Shown here: positions 1 through 9,028 of the stretch, in pieces
Layout: every line of letters begins with the position of its first letter
Numbering within the stretch: the first letter of the stretch is position 1
From: Bradyrhizobium sp. JYMT SZCCT0180
GTDB taxonomy: Bacteria; Pseudomonadota; Alphaproteobacteria; Rhizobiales; Xanthobacteraceae
Direction: 5' to 3'
NCBI RefSeq assembly: GCF_018130165.1
Contig: NZ_JAFCLZ010000021.1
Coordinates: 113,089 to 177,088 of the forward strand
DNA length: 64,000 bases
Made by a program: the position numbers and the translations under genes
The notes under the pieces: generated by a model
Told to the model about the DNA's origin: nothing
Seen by the model: only the letters and a program-made list of their open reading frames with translations
Databases searched by the model: none

Positions 1-2
1 AT

Positions 3-1283
3 GTGTTCATGGAGTCGGCCGCCGAGGAAGCGCCGAACGCGCAGGCCTGGAACGCCAACATCTCCAGCCGCTGCGGCGCCGATCCCGAGGGTGTGGTCAA
101 GGCGGTCGATATGCTGCTCGGCGCCGAGCGGCCGGTGATGATCGTGGGGCAGGGCGTCCGTTACGGCGGCGCGGCCGAGGAATTGCTGAAACTCGCCGAG
201 CGACTGCAGATTCCGGTGGCGGCTTCCGCCAGCGGGCTTGGCGCGATCGACTGCAACCATCCGCTCGCGCTTGGCCTCGTCGCACGCGCTGGTCATTACC
301 AGGCCAACCACGCGACGCGCCAGGCCGACGTGCTGCTGGCGATGGGGATGCGGTTCGACGATCGCACCTCGAGTTCGTGGATTCCTGGCTATTCCTTCAC
401 CATTCCGCCGACGCGGCTGATTCATGTCGACATCGACCCCGAGGAGATCGGCCGCAACTATCCGGTCGCGCTCGGGCTGATGGCCGACGTGCGGACGTTC
501 CTGCGGCAGGTTCATGCCGAACTCGATCGCCGCGCCGATCTGACAGGGAAGGCCGACAGCCGCAAGAAATGGCTGGCGCAGATCGATACCTACCGCCAGG
601 AATGGGACAAATTCGTTGCACCCGGATTTTCCGACGACACCATGCCGATCAATCCGCAGCGCGCCGCGCTCGAGATCGACAAGGCGCTGCCGGAGAATGC
701 GATCCTGGTCAGCGACATCGGCGTGCACCACAATTGGCTGCTGAGTTTTTGCAAGCCGAAGCGGCCGGACTCGCTGATCGGTTCGATGGGGTTCGGCCCG
801 ATGGGTTTTGGTGTCGCCGGCGTGATGGGCGCGAAATTCGCAGCCCCCGACCGGCCGTGCGTATCCGTGTGCGGCGACGGCGCCTTCTTCATGCATGCCA
901 ACGTGCTGGGAACGGCGGTCGAATATAATCTGCCCGTGGTCTGGGTGGTCTGGAACAACTACGCCTATGCCTCGATCCGCGGGCTGCAGCGCGGTTATCT
1001 CGGCGGCCGTGAACTCGCGACCGACTTCCACGATCCCGTGACCGGCCAGCGCTACAATCCGGATTTTGCCGCGATGGCGCGCTCCTGCGGCGTCGAGGGC
1101 GTGCGGGTCGATCGCGCCGGCGATATCGGCGAGGCCATCCGCAAGGGCATCGCCGCCAACAAGCCCTATCTGATCGACGTCGATATCGCCGCCGATATCA
1201 ATCCCACCGGCGCCGGCGTCTGGGAATTGCCTGGCCTTGGCCAAAGCAAGGCGGGCATCGGCACCCGCTATCAGCCCGTCTGA
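3..1283 (+). CDS. TPP-dependent enzyme, acetolactate synthase-like large subunit (5' truncated)
   Basis: Central and C-terminal part of a thiamine-pyrophosphate enzyme of the acetolactate synthase / benzoylformate decarboxylase superfamily. The visible 426 residues begin just before the central domain (residues about 25-180, including the strand RPVMIVGQG) and end with the TPP-binding domain. The TPP/Mg motif starts GDGAFF at residue 291 and closes about 27 residues later with WNN. Family members are about 550-600 aa, so about 150 N-terminal residues lie before the window and the in-frame GTG at position 3 is not a true start. The substrate cannot be read from sequence. The SDR and cupin genes that follow suggest a catabolic role rather than branched-chain amino-acid synthesis, because no ilvN/ilvC-like gene is adjacent. 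Confidence 0.85.
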   Translation: MFMESAAEEAPNAQAWNANISSRCGADPEGVVKAVDMLLGAERPVMIVGQGVRYGGAAEELLKLAERLQIPVAASASGLGAIDCNHPLALGLVARAGHYQANHATRQADVLLAMGMRFDDRTSSSWIPGYSFTIPPTRLIHVDIDPEEIGRNYPVALGLMADVRTFLRQVHAELDRRADLTGKADSRKKWLAQIDTYRQEWDKFVAPGFSDDTMPINPQRAALEIDKALPENAILVSDIGVHHNWLLSFCKPKRPDSLIGSMGFGPMGFGVAGVMGAKFAAPDRPCVSVCGDGAFFMHANVLGTAVEYNLPVVWVVWNNYAYASIRGLQRGYLGGRELATDFHDPVTGQRYNPDFAAMARSCGVEGVRVDRAGDIGEAIRKGIAANKPYLIDVDIAADINPTGAGVWELPGLGQSKAGIGTRYQPV

Positions 1284-1302
1284 TTTTACTTAAGGAGAGC
1301 GC

Positions 1303-2007
1303 ATGTTGCTTGCAGGCAAGAAAATCGTCGTCGTCGGTGGTTCCTCCGGCATCGGTCTTTCCACCGCGGAAATGGCCAAGCGCGAAGGCGCCGACGTTAT
1401 TGTTTCGTCGCGGAATGTCGAGCGCCTCGACAAGGTGGCGGAAAAGCTCAACGCGATCGCGATTCCGGCCGATGTCACCAGCGATGAAAGCGTCGCAAAG
1501 CTGTTTCGTGCCTGCGGCCCGGTCGATCACGTCGTGGTGACTGCCGCGCAACTTCGTACCGGTCCGTTCAAGACGGTCGCGATGGAGGACGTGCGGTCCA
1601 CGATGGAAAGCAAGTTCTGGGGCGCATGGCGCGTGGCGCGATCGGCCGAGATTCGCCCCGGCGGATCGCTGACCCTGGTCTCCGGCTTCCTCAGCGTTCG
1701 CCCGCGGCCGAATTCGGCCATCGTCAGTGCGGCCAATGGCGCGCTCGAATCGTTGGCAAAAGCGCTGGCGCTCGAACTGGCGCCGGTGCGCGTCAATGCC
1801 GTCTCGCCCGGTGTGATCGATACGCCGATCCGCGCCGCGATGCCCGAGGAGGCGCGCCGTGATATGCTCGCCAAGACCGCCGCGGCGTTACCGGTCGGCC
1901 GGGTCGGGATCGGCGACGATATCGCGCGGCAGATCCTGTCGTTCATGGCGAACGGCTTTGCGACGGGATCGATCGTCTATATCGACGGCGGCGCGCTGGT
2001 GATCTGA
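1303..2007 (+). CDS. SDR-family protein lacking the catalytic Tyr/Lys
   Basis: A 234-aa Rossmann protein of the short-chain dehydrogenase/reductase family. The cofactor loop GGSSGIG is at residues 12-18 and the C-terminal IDGGALVI end is typical. A ribosome-binding site (AAGGAGAG) sits just before the ATG, and the gene lies 19 bp after the TPP enzyme. At the usual YxxxK position the sequence reads VSAAN, so Val141 and Asn145 replace the catalytic Tyr and Lys. Ser127 of the triad is still present. Either the protein is not a standard dehydrogenase or it uses other residues. The family call is firm; the activity is unknown. Confidence 0.85.
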   Translation: MLLAGKKIVVVGGSSGIGLSTAEMAKREGADVIVSSRNVERLDKVAEKLNAIAIPADVTSDESVAKLFRACGPVDHVVVTAAQLRTGPFKTVAMEDVRSTMESKFWGAWRVARSAEIRPGGSLTLVSGFLSVRPRPNSAIVSAANGALESLAKALALELAPVRVNAVSPGVIDTPIRAAMPEEARRDMLAKTAAALPVGRVGIGDDIARQILSFMANGFATGSIVYIDGGALVI

Positions 2008-2033
2008 TCGTCGCGGTAACTGAGGAGCACCAA

Positions 2034-2417
2034 ATGGCTTCAGAAGATCACGGCGCTTTCATCCGCAACATCGCCGAAGTGCCTTGGCGCGAATTCCCCA
2101 ATCATTTTGGCGGCGCGCTGTCGAAACCGCTGGTCATGCCGGAGACGGCGGGCTCGCGTCACATCGATTACCGGATTTCGATGTACCAACCGATGGCCCA
2201 TGTCATCAGGCACAAGCACAAGATCCAGGAACAGATCTATCACGTGCTCGAGGGCGAGGGGCTGATGGAAATCGCCGGCAAGAACCACGTTGTGCGCAAG
2301 CACGATTTTATTTTCCTGCCGCCGGGCGTGGAACACGCGATTTCAAATTCCGGCCTGGTCGATCTGGTGTTCCTCGTCATCACGTCACCGGTGACGGACG
2401 ACGAGAAGCCGCTGTGA
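2034..2417 (+). CDS. Cupin-domain protein
   Basis: A 127-aa single-domain cupin. Metal ligands of cupin motif 1 are visible as His60-x-His62 and Glu66, followed by VLEGEG. Motif 2 is PPGVEHAISN with His101. The start has a good ribosome-binding site (TGAGGAG), and the gene lies 26 bp after the SDR, so the TPP enzyme, SDR and cupin are probably one transcript. Such small cupins act as dioxygenases, isomerases or ligand sensors. Nothing here discriminates among these, so the role in the cluster is open. Confidence 0.85.
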   Translation: MASEDHGAFIRNIAEVPWREFPNHFGGALSKPLVMPETAGSRHIDYRISMYQPMAHVIRHKHKIQEQIYHVLEGEGLMEIAGKNHVVRKHDFIFLPPGVEHAISNSGLVDLVFLVITSPVTDDEKPL

Positions 2418-2430
2418 CACGACGGCGACA

Positions 2431-2724
2431 TTACGCCGCAAGATCGAGCAGCAGGCACGATGAACCTCTAATCAGCACCTTGCGTCCGTTTGACGTGAGG
2501 GCCGGCACATCGCCGTTGATCGCAACGAGTCCAAGCGCAATCAGGCCTTGAATTGTGAATCGATTCATCCGCTGTGGCCGGGATGCGGCGTTGCGTAGAT
2601 TCTTCAGCACTTCCCACTGGGCGGGCGTCAGATCGTAGTCGACTTCGTCGTTCATGGCGTCCAAGGACTCCCTCACGTTCTCAAGGCGCGTGATAGCGGC
2701 CGCTGATGAAATTCGTGCGACCAC
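2431..2724 (-). CDS. Small hypothetical protein, possible winged-helix fold
   Basis: A 97-aa protein. The segment LTPAQWEVLKNL followed by a second helix, a short hairpin and LTSNGRKVL resembles the winged-helix layout of MarR-like proteins, but it is too short and diverged to name. An internal ATG at residue 24 (MNDEVDYDL) is an alternative start. It converges on the cupin gene with a 13-bp gap. The coding call rests on length and plausible composition only. Confidence 0.5.
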   Translation of the reverse strand: MVARISSAAAITRLENVRESLDAMNDEVDYDLTPAQWEVLKNLRNAASRPQRMNRFTIQGLIALGLVAINGDVPALTSNGRKVLIRGSSCLLLDLAA

Positions 2725-2836
2725 AACGAGTCAGGATTTGGACGTGCGATGAAACGCCGTCACATCATCGTGTCATTGGAAACCTTCAACTGTTCCGAAT
2801 CGTGACGTGCTGCACTGCGTCAAAGCGCCATAGTCC

Positions 2837-3637
2837 TTAACCGCGCCGCACGCTGGCGCCGCCGTCGACCGGTAACGTCACGCCCGTGATGAAACTTGCT
2901 TCGTCGGAGGCGAGAAACAGCGCGGCATTGGCGACGTCCCAGCCGGTGCCCATCTTCTGGCGCAGCGGAACCTTGCTGTCGCGCTCCGCTTCGACCTCGG
3001 CGCGGGTCTTCTTGAATTCGCGCGCGCGGGTGTCCACTGCCATCGGCGTGTTCATCAGGCCGGGCAGGATCACGTTGGCGCGAATGCCATACTGTGCGTT
3101 CTGGTAGGCGAGCTGTTCGGTAAAGGCGATCATCGCCGACTTGGTCGCCTTGTAGGCGACGTATGGATAGGTCGTGATCGCTGCCATCGAGGAGATGTTG
3201 ATGATGCTGCCGCTCTGTTGCTGGCGCATGATCGGAATGACATGCTTGGCGGCGAGGATGCAGCTCTTCAGATTGATCGCGACGCAACGGTCGAACGCCT
3301 CCTCGGTGATGTCTTGCAGTTCGGCATCGCCGCCGGACAGGCTGACGCCGACATTGTTGTGCAGGATATCGACGCGGCCCCACCGTCCATGCGCATCCGC
3401 CACCATCGCCTTGATGTCGGTATTTTTGGTGACGTCGGCCTTGAAGGCGATCGCCGTGCCCTGTTTGGCCGCGATCAAGTCGACGGTCTCCTGCGCCGAT
3501 TCGAGATGGTGATCGACGCACAGCACCCTGGCGCCCTCGCGCGCGAAGGTGAGCGCGGTGGCGCGGCCGTTGCCGATGCCCTCGCCGGGGCTCTGGCCGG
3601 CGCCGACGACGATGGCGACACGATCTTTCAGGCGCAT
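2837..3637 (-). CDS. SDR-family oxidoreductase
   Basis: A 266-aa NAD(P)-dependent short-chain dehydrogenase. The cofactor loop is an extended GAGQSPGEGIGNG near residues 12-24, NNVG follows beta 4, and the catalytic motif YKATK is intact with a Ser (ISSM) about 14 residues before it. It ends with VDGGASVRRG. I chose the ATG at 3637, preceded by GGGAG, rather than an upstream in-frame start. This start lies 1 bp after the stop codon of the upstream decarboxylase-like gene, so the two are translationally linked. It probably oxidises or reduces a hydroxyacyl or alcohol intermediate of the same pathway. Confidence 0.9.
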   Translation of the reverse strand: MRLKDRVAIVVGAGQSPGEGIGNGRATALTFAREGARVLCVDHHLESAQETVDLIAAKQGTAIAFKADVTKNTDIKAMVADAHGRWGRVDILHNNVGVSLSGGDAELQDITEEAFDRCVAINLKSCILAAKHVIPIMRQQQSGSIINISSMAAITTYPYVAYKATKSAMIAFTEQLAYQNAQYGIRANVILPGLMNTPMAVDTRAREFKKTRAEVEAERDSKVPLRQKMGTGWDVANAALFLASDEASFITGVTLPVDGGASVRRG

Positions 3638-3638
3638 T

Positions 3639-4193
3639 TCATTCCACTCCCGGGATCGGGTACTGTTGCAGTACCTCTTTGTAATAGGGCTCATTGTCGA
3701 TCTTCATCGTCGCCAGCACGCGCACCACGGCGCAGTAGAACGCGATGGTGACCACGAGGTCGGTCATGTGCTCGTCGGAGAGGTCTTGCTTGATCTCGGC
3801 GAAGGTCGCATCCGACATGGCCAACTCGCGCACCATCTCGCGGGCGCCGCGCAAAATTGCTGTCGCCAGCGGTTCGAGGTTCGAGGGTTTGCCCTCGGTC
3901 TCGGCCATCATCGCCTTGATGTCGTCGTCGGTGACGCCGAACTCCTTGCCGATCTTCACGTGATGGGTGAATTCGTATTCCGACTTCTCCATCCAGCCGA
4001 CTTGAAGAATCGCAAGTTCGCGCAAGCGCGGGTCGAGCTTGCTCTTGAAGCGGATATAGCCGCCGATGCCGTTGAAGGCGCGTGCCATGTCGGGCGAGTT
4101 GACCAGCAGCTTGTGCAGATTGGTGTTGCGCTTGAGCATGTCGCGATATTCGGGGGCGACCTGGTCGGCTTCGAGATAGGGCAGGCGGGCCAT
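3639..4193 (-). CDS. Carboxymuconolactone decarboxylase / AhpD-like protein
   Basis: A 184-aa all-helical protein of the carboxymuconolactone decarboxylase superfamily: LDPRLRELAILQVGWMEKSE is the conserved helix and EFTHHVKIGKEFGV follows it. The AhpD CxxC redox pair is absent, so alkylhydroperoxidase activity is unlikely. The ATG at 4193 has AAGGAAAAC upstream and suits the family better than the start 24 bp further out. It sits between a MaoC-like gene and an SDR in one - strand unit, which suggests a degradative role. The substrate is unknown. Confidence 0.85.
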   Translation of the reverse strand: MARLPYLEADQVAPEYRDMLKRNTNLHKLLVNSPDMARAFNGIGGYIRFKSKLDPRLRELAILQVGWMEKSEYEFTHHVKIGKEFGVTDDDIKAMMAETEGKPSNLEPLATAILRGAREMVRELAMSDATFAEIKQDLSDEHMTDLVVTIAFYCAVVRVLATMKIDNEPYYKEVLQQYPIPGVE

Positions 4194-4257
4194 TTTTGTT
4201 GTTTTCCTTATTGGCAAGTTCGTCCGGCCGCGCCGGCCGCGACCGCGCTAGGTCGGC

Positions 4258-5202
4258 TCAGCCATAGAGCGCTTTATGCTCGCTCGCGTAATTGGCGTAG
4301 GAATCCTTGATGCTCGCGAGATTGAGCAGCATCGTGGCGACGGGCTTGTCGTCGCTGCCGAACACCGTGGTGCGCACCCACATGCTCTCGGTCCGGCGGC
4401 TGCCGCTCAGCGCAACCACCTCGCGTTCGGTGACGTAGTTCTCGCCGGCGAAAAGCGGCCCGCGCAGAAGGCGGATTTCCTGATCCGCGAACAGTCCGAC
4501 CGCGGGGCCTCGCACCGGCAACCGATCCTCGCGCGCGCGGTATTGAAACAGCACGCTCAGCATCTCCATGGGGATAATAGCCCGGCCCCAGGGATTGAGT
4601 TCCTGCGAATAATACGCCGAAGGTTCGGTGATGACCTTCAGCTTCTCGGCCAGCGAAAACGGATAGAGATCGCCCATGTTCTGGTCGAAATCCATTTTCA
4701 CCGTTTGCCGGCCGGTCTTCATGCCGACCTTGAGGTCGGCGAGAATCACGGGGTCGGCGAGCGGCTTGAGTTCGCCGAGCCGCCGGTGCAGCGCCGTGTC
4801 CGTGCCATCGCCGCCGACCGACGCAGTTCCGCGCAAAATCTCGGTGCCGTCGCGTTTGGTCATGCCGATGGTGCAAACGGTCTGGCCCGGCTTCGGCTTC
4901 TCGATGTTGGCCTGGACTTCCTCGCCCTCGAAAGCGGGATTGCGATAATGCGCCGAGAGGCAGCCGGTCTCGAACCAGGCCTGGCCCCAGATCCGTTCGC
5001 ACAGCGGCGCGAACTGGCTGAAATGGGTCGGGCCTTCGATCGTGCCGCCCTGAAATCCCAGCTTTTGCGCTGTCGCGTCGTCGTGGATCGAGGCGTGCGA
5101 ATCGTAGACCTGCGCATGAAGCATCTGCTTCGGGCTGCGCCACGGCCCGACGAGCACGTCGCCGCTCTCCAGAATCTCGGTCGTGAATGCCGCTTCTGTC
5201 AT
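4258..5202 (-). CDS. MaoC-like / hot-dog fold hydratase-type protein
   Basis: A 314-aa protein with two probable hot-dog halves. The first carries EGPTHFSQFAPL and HYRNPAFEGEEVQANIEKP, the second carries PVRGPAVGLFADQEIRLLRG and GENYVTEREVVALSG, typical of MaoC-like acyl-CoA hydratases. The chosen ATG at 5202 has AAGGAAGCC upstream; the long N-terminal extension that is open in frame lacks family similarity. It heads the unit that continues into the decarboxylase-like protein and the SDR, and is divergent from the indolepyruvate oxidoreductase across 211 bp. It probably hydrates or dehydrates a CoA thioester, which is an inference. Confidence 0.8.
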   Translation of the reverse strand: MTEAAFTTEILESGDVLVGPWRSPKQMLHAQVYDSHASIHDDATAQKLGFQGGTIEGPTHFSQFAPLCERIWGQAWFETGCLSAHYRNPAFEGEEVQANIEKPKPGQTVCTIGMTKRDGTEILRGTASVGGDGTDTALHRRLGELKPLADPVILADLKVGMKTGRQTVKMDFDQNMGDLYPFSLAEKLKVITEPSAYYSQELNPWGRAIIPMEMLSVLFQYRAREDRLPVRGPAVGLFADQEIRLLRGPLFAGENYVTEREVVALSGSRRTESMWVRTTVFGSDDKPVATMLLNLASIKDSYANYASEHKALYG

Positions 5203-5413
5203 CTCTAGGCTTCCTTGGCTCTCCCGTTGTCGCCAGCGTTTCAAAGAAGACGGGGTTCGGCAAGGGTACGACCGTAATCCACATCGCAGCCGAGATATGT
5301 CCTGCCGCCATGCATTCAGGCTGGGCACGCATAGCAAAACCGGTGCATTCTGGCCTGAATTAGACCGGTTCAAAATCGCCGGCAGAGCGATAGACGCGAT
5401 GGGGAGCGAAAAA

Positions 5414-8400
5414 ATGGCGTTGATGGACGTTGGGCTGGACGACAAGTACCGGCTGGATGCGAAACGCATCTTTCTTTCCGGTACGCAGGCACTGGTCCGG
5501 TTGCCGATGTTGCAGCGCGAACGCGACCGCGCGCAGGGGCTCAACACCGCAGGTTTCATCTCGGGTTATCGCGGTTCACCGCTCGGCATGTACGATCACG
5601 CGCTGTGGCGTGCGAAATCCTTCCTCAAGGAGCACAACATCGAGTTCGCGCCTGGCCTCAACGAGGATCTGGCGGCGACGGCGGTGTGGGGCAGCCAGCA
5701 GGTCGGAATGTTCCCGGGCGCCAAGGTCGATGGCGTATTCGGAATCTGGTACGGCAAGGGTCCCGGCGTCGATCGCTCGATGGACGCGCTCAAGCATGCC
5801 AATTCGGCCGGCACCTCGCCCAATGGCGGCGTGATCGCGCTGGCCGGTGACGATCATGGTTGCCAGTCCTCGACGCTGGCGCATCAGAGCGAGCAGGTGT
5901 TTGCGGCGGCACTGATGCCGGTGGTCAATCCCGCAACGCTGCAGGATTATCTCGACCTCGGCATTTTGGGATTTGCGCTGTCGCGTTATTCCAGTTGCTG
6001 GGTTGGTTTCAAGGCAATCTCGGAAACGGTTGAGAGTTCGGCCTCGATCGTCAGCGATCCCGACCGCATCAAGATCATCACCCCCAGTGATTTCGAGATG
6101 CCTCCGGGTGGTTTGTCGATCCGCTGGCCGGACGCGCCGCTGGAGCAGGAGCGCCGGCTGCACGGCCCGAAGATGCAGGCGGTCGCCGCCTTCACGCGCG
6201 TCAATCGCTTCGACCGCATCGTGCTGGATTCTAAACCGGCGCGGCTCGGCATCATGGCGACCGGCAAGGCCTATCTCGACCTGCGCCAGGCGCTGGCGGA
6301 TCTTGGCATTACCGACGCCGAGGCGCAGGCGCTGGGACTGCGCATCTACAAGGTCGCGCTGACCTGGCCGCTGGAGGAGCACGGCGCGCGCGCCTTCGCC
6401 GAGGGCCTGCAGGACGTGCTTGTGGTCGAGGAGAAACGCGGCTTCATCGAGGATCAGCTGCTGCGCATCCTCTACAATGTCGATGCTATGAGGCGCCCCT
6501 CGGTGGTCGGCAAGCGCGACGAGACCGGCGCGATGCTGCTGCCAAGCGAAGGCGAACTGACGCCCACCATGGTGGCGGCCGCTGTCGTGGCGCGGTTGCG
6601 CCGGCTTGGCCATCGCAGCCCGGCGCTGGAACAGCGCTTGGCAAAACTCGAAGCGTTCGACCGGCCCGCGGAGGGCATTGGCGCTGCAAAGCTGCAGCGG
6701 ACGCCGTATTTCTGCTCCGGCTGCCCGCACAACACCTCCACCAAAGTGCCTGAGGGCAGCCGCGCGATGGCCGGCATTGGCTGTCACGGCATGGCGCTCT
6801 CGGTGCCGAACCGCCGGACAGCTACGATCTCGCATATGGGCGCGGAAGGCGTCACCTGGATCGGGCAGGCGCCGTTTACCAGCGAACAGCACGTGTTCCA
6901 GAATCTCGGCGACGGCACCTACACCCATTCCGGGTTGCTGGCGCTGCGCGCGGCTTCCGCCGCCGGCGTCAACATCACCTACAAGATCCTCTACAACGAC
7001 GCTGTTGCGATGACCGGCGGCCAGCCGGCCGAGGGCGGCCTGACCGTGTCGCAGATCGCGCATCAGGTTTCCGCCGAAGGTGCCAAGCGGCTTGCGATCG
7101 TCTCTGATGATCCCGAGAAATACCCCAGTAATTATTTCCCCACAGGCGCCACTGTTCATCACCGCCGTGAGCTCGACGCCGTGCAGAAGGAGCTGCGCGA
7201 CGTCAAGGGCCTCTCGGTGCTGATCTACGACCAGACCTGTGCCGCCGAAAAGCGCCGCCGCCGCAAGCGCGGGCTCTATCCGGATCCGCCGAAGCGGGTC
7301 TTCATCAATGAGCGTGTCTGCGAAGGCTGCGGCGACTGCTCGGCTGCTTCCAACTGCGTCTCGGTGCAGCCGCTGGAAACGGAACTCGGCCGCAAGCGCC
7401 GGATCGACCAGTCGAACTGCAACAAGGATTTCTCCTGCATCGAGGGTTTTTGTCCGAGTTTCGTCACCGTGCATGGCGGCAAGTTGCGGAAGGCCGATCG
7501 CGCCGCGGCCGACCCGTCGGCGTTGTTCGCCGATCTGCCGCAGCCGACTCTGCCGGCGCTGGACGGTGCGTTCAACATCCTCGTCACCGGCATCGGCGGC
7601 ACCGGCGTCATCACCATCGGCGCGTTGCTCGGCATGGCCGCGCATGTCGACGGCAGGGCCTGCTCGACGCTCGACTTCACCGGATTGTCGCAGAAGAACG
7701 GCGCGGTCATGAGCCACGTCCGCATCGCGCCGTCGGCGGACGATCTCGCCAACGTCCGCATCGGACCCGGCACCGCCAACCTCATTCTCGGCTGCGACAT
7801 CGTCGTCGCCACCAGCATCCCGGCGCTGAGCCGGGCCGAGCGCGGCCTGACGCGCGCGATCGTCAACGCCGATCTGCTGCCGACCGCAAGTTTTGTCATT
7901 GATCCCGATATCGATTTCCAGGCGGGCGCGATGCGCGACTCGCTTAATGAGGCGGTTAGCGCCAGCGATCTCGATATCCTCGACGCGACCGGTCTTGCCT
8001 CATCCCTGATGGGCGACAGCATCGCGACCAATTCCTTCATGCTCGGCTTTGCATTTCAGCGCGGCGCGATTCCGCTGTCGCTGGAGGCGATCATGAAGGC
8101 GATCGACCTCAACGGCGCGGCAATCGAGATGAACAAGCTGGCGTTCTCGTGGGGCCGGCTTGCCGCGCACGACCTGCAGCGCGTGGTCAGCGCCGCACGC
8201 TTCAAGGCGCAGGGCACAGCGCCGGTCAAGCGGACGCTGGACGAAACCATCGCTCACCGTGCCGGCTTCCTGGCCGACTACCAGAACGAGGCCTATTCGA
8301 AGCGCTACCTCGCCGAGGTCGCGCGCGTGCGTGCCGCCGAAGCCAAGGCTTCGCCCGCGGCGCAGGACCTCACCGAAGCCTTTGCAAAGGGCCTGTTCAA

Positions 8401-8887
8401 GCTGATGGCCTACAAGGACGAGTATGAAGTTGCCCGGCTTTATTCCGACGGCGAATTCGCAAAAGCGTTGAAGGAGCAGTTCGACGGCGACGCGAGCGTC
8501 AAGGTCAGCCTGGCGCCGCCCTTGCTGGCGCGCCGCGACAAGGTGACCGGGCATTTGCGCAAGCGCGAATTCGGCGGCTGGATCCTAAGGGCGTTCGATG
8601 TCCTGACGCGCTTCAAATTCCTGCGCGGCACCGCGTTCGATCCGTTCGGCTATACCTCCGAGCGCCGGATGGAGCGGGCATTGCCGGGCGAATATTCCGA
8701 CATGATCCTCCGCCACCTCGACACGGCCAAACCGCAGGACTGGCCACGGCTGGTGGCGCTGGCGAAAACGGCTGACCTCGTGCGCGGCTACGGCCACATC
8801 AAGGAGGCCAATGTCGCGCGCTACCGCCAGGAATGCATGCGGCTGCAGGGCACGATCGGGCAGGGGGTTGCGCAAGCCGCGGAATAA
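5414..8887 (+). CDS. Indolepyruvate ferredoxin oxidoreductase family protein (fused alpha/gamma)
   Basis: A 1157-aa 2-oxoacid:acceptor oxidoreductase of the single-chain indolepyruvate type, converting aryl pyruvates to aryl-acetyl-CoA. Order of parts: pyrimidine-binding domain (about 30-440), TPP domain with GDGTY at residue 499 and FCSGCPHN before it, a ferredoxin-like segment with Cys636, Cys639 and Cys642 (CEGCGDC), the gamma domain beginning VTGIGGTG near 724, and a C-terminal domain after 1000. The ATG at 5414 is preceded by GGGGAGCG. The length is normal for the aerobic, fused form found in Alphaproteobacteria. It stands alone on its strand and is followed by a strong hairpin. Confidence 0.92.
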   Translation: MALMDVGLDDKYRLDAKRIFLSGTQALVRLPMLQRERDRAQGLNTAGFISGYRGSPLGMYDHALWRAKSFLKEHNIEFAPGLNEDLAATAVWGSQQVGMFPGAKVDGVFGIWYGKGPGVDRSMDALKHANSAGTSPNGGVIALAGDDHGCQSSTLAHQSEQVFAAALMPVVNPATLQDYLDLGILGFALSRYSSCWVGFKAISETVESSASIVSDPDRIKIITPSDFEMPPGGLSIRWPDAPLEQERRLHGPKMQAVAAFTRVNRFDRIVLDSKPARLGIMATGKAYLDLRQALADLGITDAEAQALGLRIYKVALTWPLEEHGARAFAEGLQDVLVVEEKRGFIEDQLLRILYNVDAMRRPSVVGKRDETGAMLLPSEGELTPTMVAAAVVARLRRLGHRSPALEQRLAKLEAFDRPAEGIGAAKLQRTPYFCSGCPHNTSTKVPEGSRAMAGIGCHGMALSVPNRRTATISHMGAEGVTWIGQAPFTSEQHVFQNLGDGTYTHSGLLALRAASAAGVNITYKILYNDAVAMTGGQPAEGGLTVSQIAHQVSAEGAKRLAIVSDDPEKYPSNYFPTGATVHHRRELDAVQKELRDVKGLSVLIYDQTCAAEKRRRRKRGLYPDPPKRVFINERVCEGCGDCSAASNCVSVQPLETELGRKRRIDQSNCNKDFSCIEGFCPSFVTVHGGKLRKADRAAADPSALFADLPQPTLPALDGAFNILVTGIGGTGVITIGALLGMAAHVDGRACSTLDFTGLSQKNGAVMSHVRIAPSADDLANVRIGPGTANLILGCDIVVATSIPALSRAERGLTRAIVNADLLPTASFVIDPDIDFQAGAMRDSLNEAVSASDLDILDATGLASSLMGDSIATNSFMLGFAFQRGAIPLSLEAIMKAIDLNGAAIEMNKLAFSWGRLAAHDLQRVVSAARFKAQGTAPVKRTLDETIAHRAGFLADYQNEAYSKRYLAEVARVRAAEAKASPAAQDLTEAFAKGLFKLMAYKDEYEVARLYSDGEFAKALKEQFDGDASVKVSLAPPLLARRDKVTGHLRKREFGGWILRAFDVLTRFKFLRGTAFDPFGYTSERRMERALPGEYSDMILRHLDTAKPQDWPRLVALAKTADLVRGYGHIKEANVARYRQECMRLQGTIGQGVAQAAE

Positions 8888-8896
8888 GTTCCGGGC

Positions 8897-8925
8897 CGCC
8901 GGCCGCGGATTTTTCGCGGCCGGCG
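8897..8925 (+). terminator. Hairpin after the indolepyruvate oxidoreductase gene
   Basis: A perfect 11-bp stem (CGCCGGCCGCG / CGCGGCCGGCG) with a GATTTTT loop starts 10 bp after the stop codon. There is no T-run on the + strand after it, so it may act as a transcript-stabilising or Rho-assisted end rather than a classical intrinsic terminator. Confidence 0.6.
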
Positions 8926-9028
8926 TAGTTAGCGGGTAACCTTGCCGAAAATCTCGGCTGGAAAAGGCCTGCCGGCTTCCTACATGATCCCGGTTATCGT
9001 TATTTTTAGTCATTTCAGGAGGCCCTTG

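Noticed and set aside
5576..7717. A 713-codon open frame on the - strand antisense to the indolepyruvate oxidoreductase
   Set aside because: It mirrors the codon pattern of a well-supported 1157-aa gene, has Arg/His/Gly-rich shadow composition and no domain. Long antisense frames are common in high-GC DNA.
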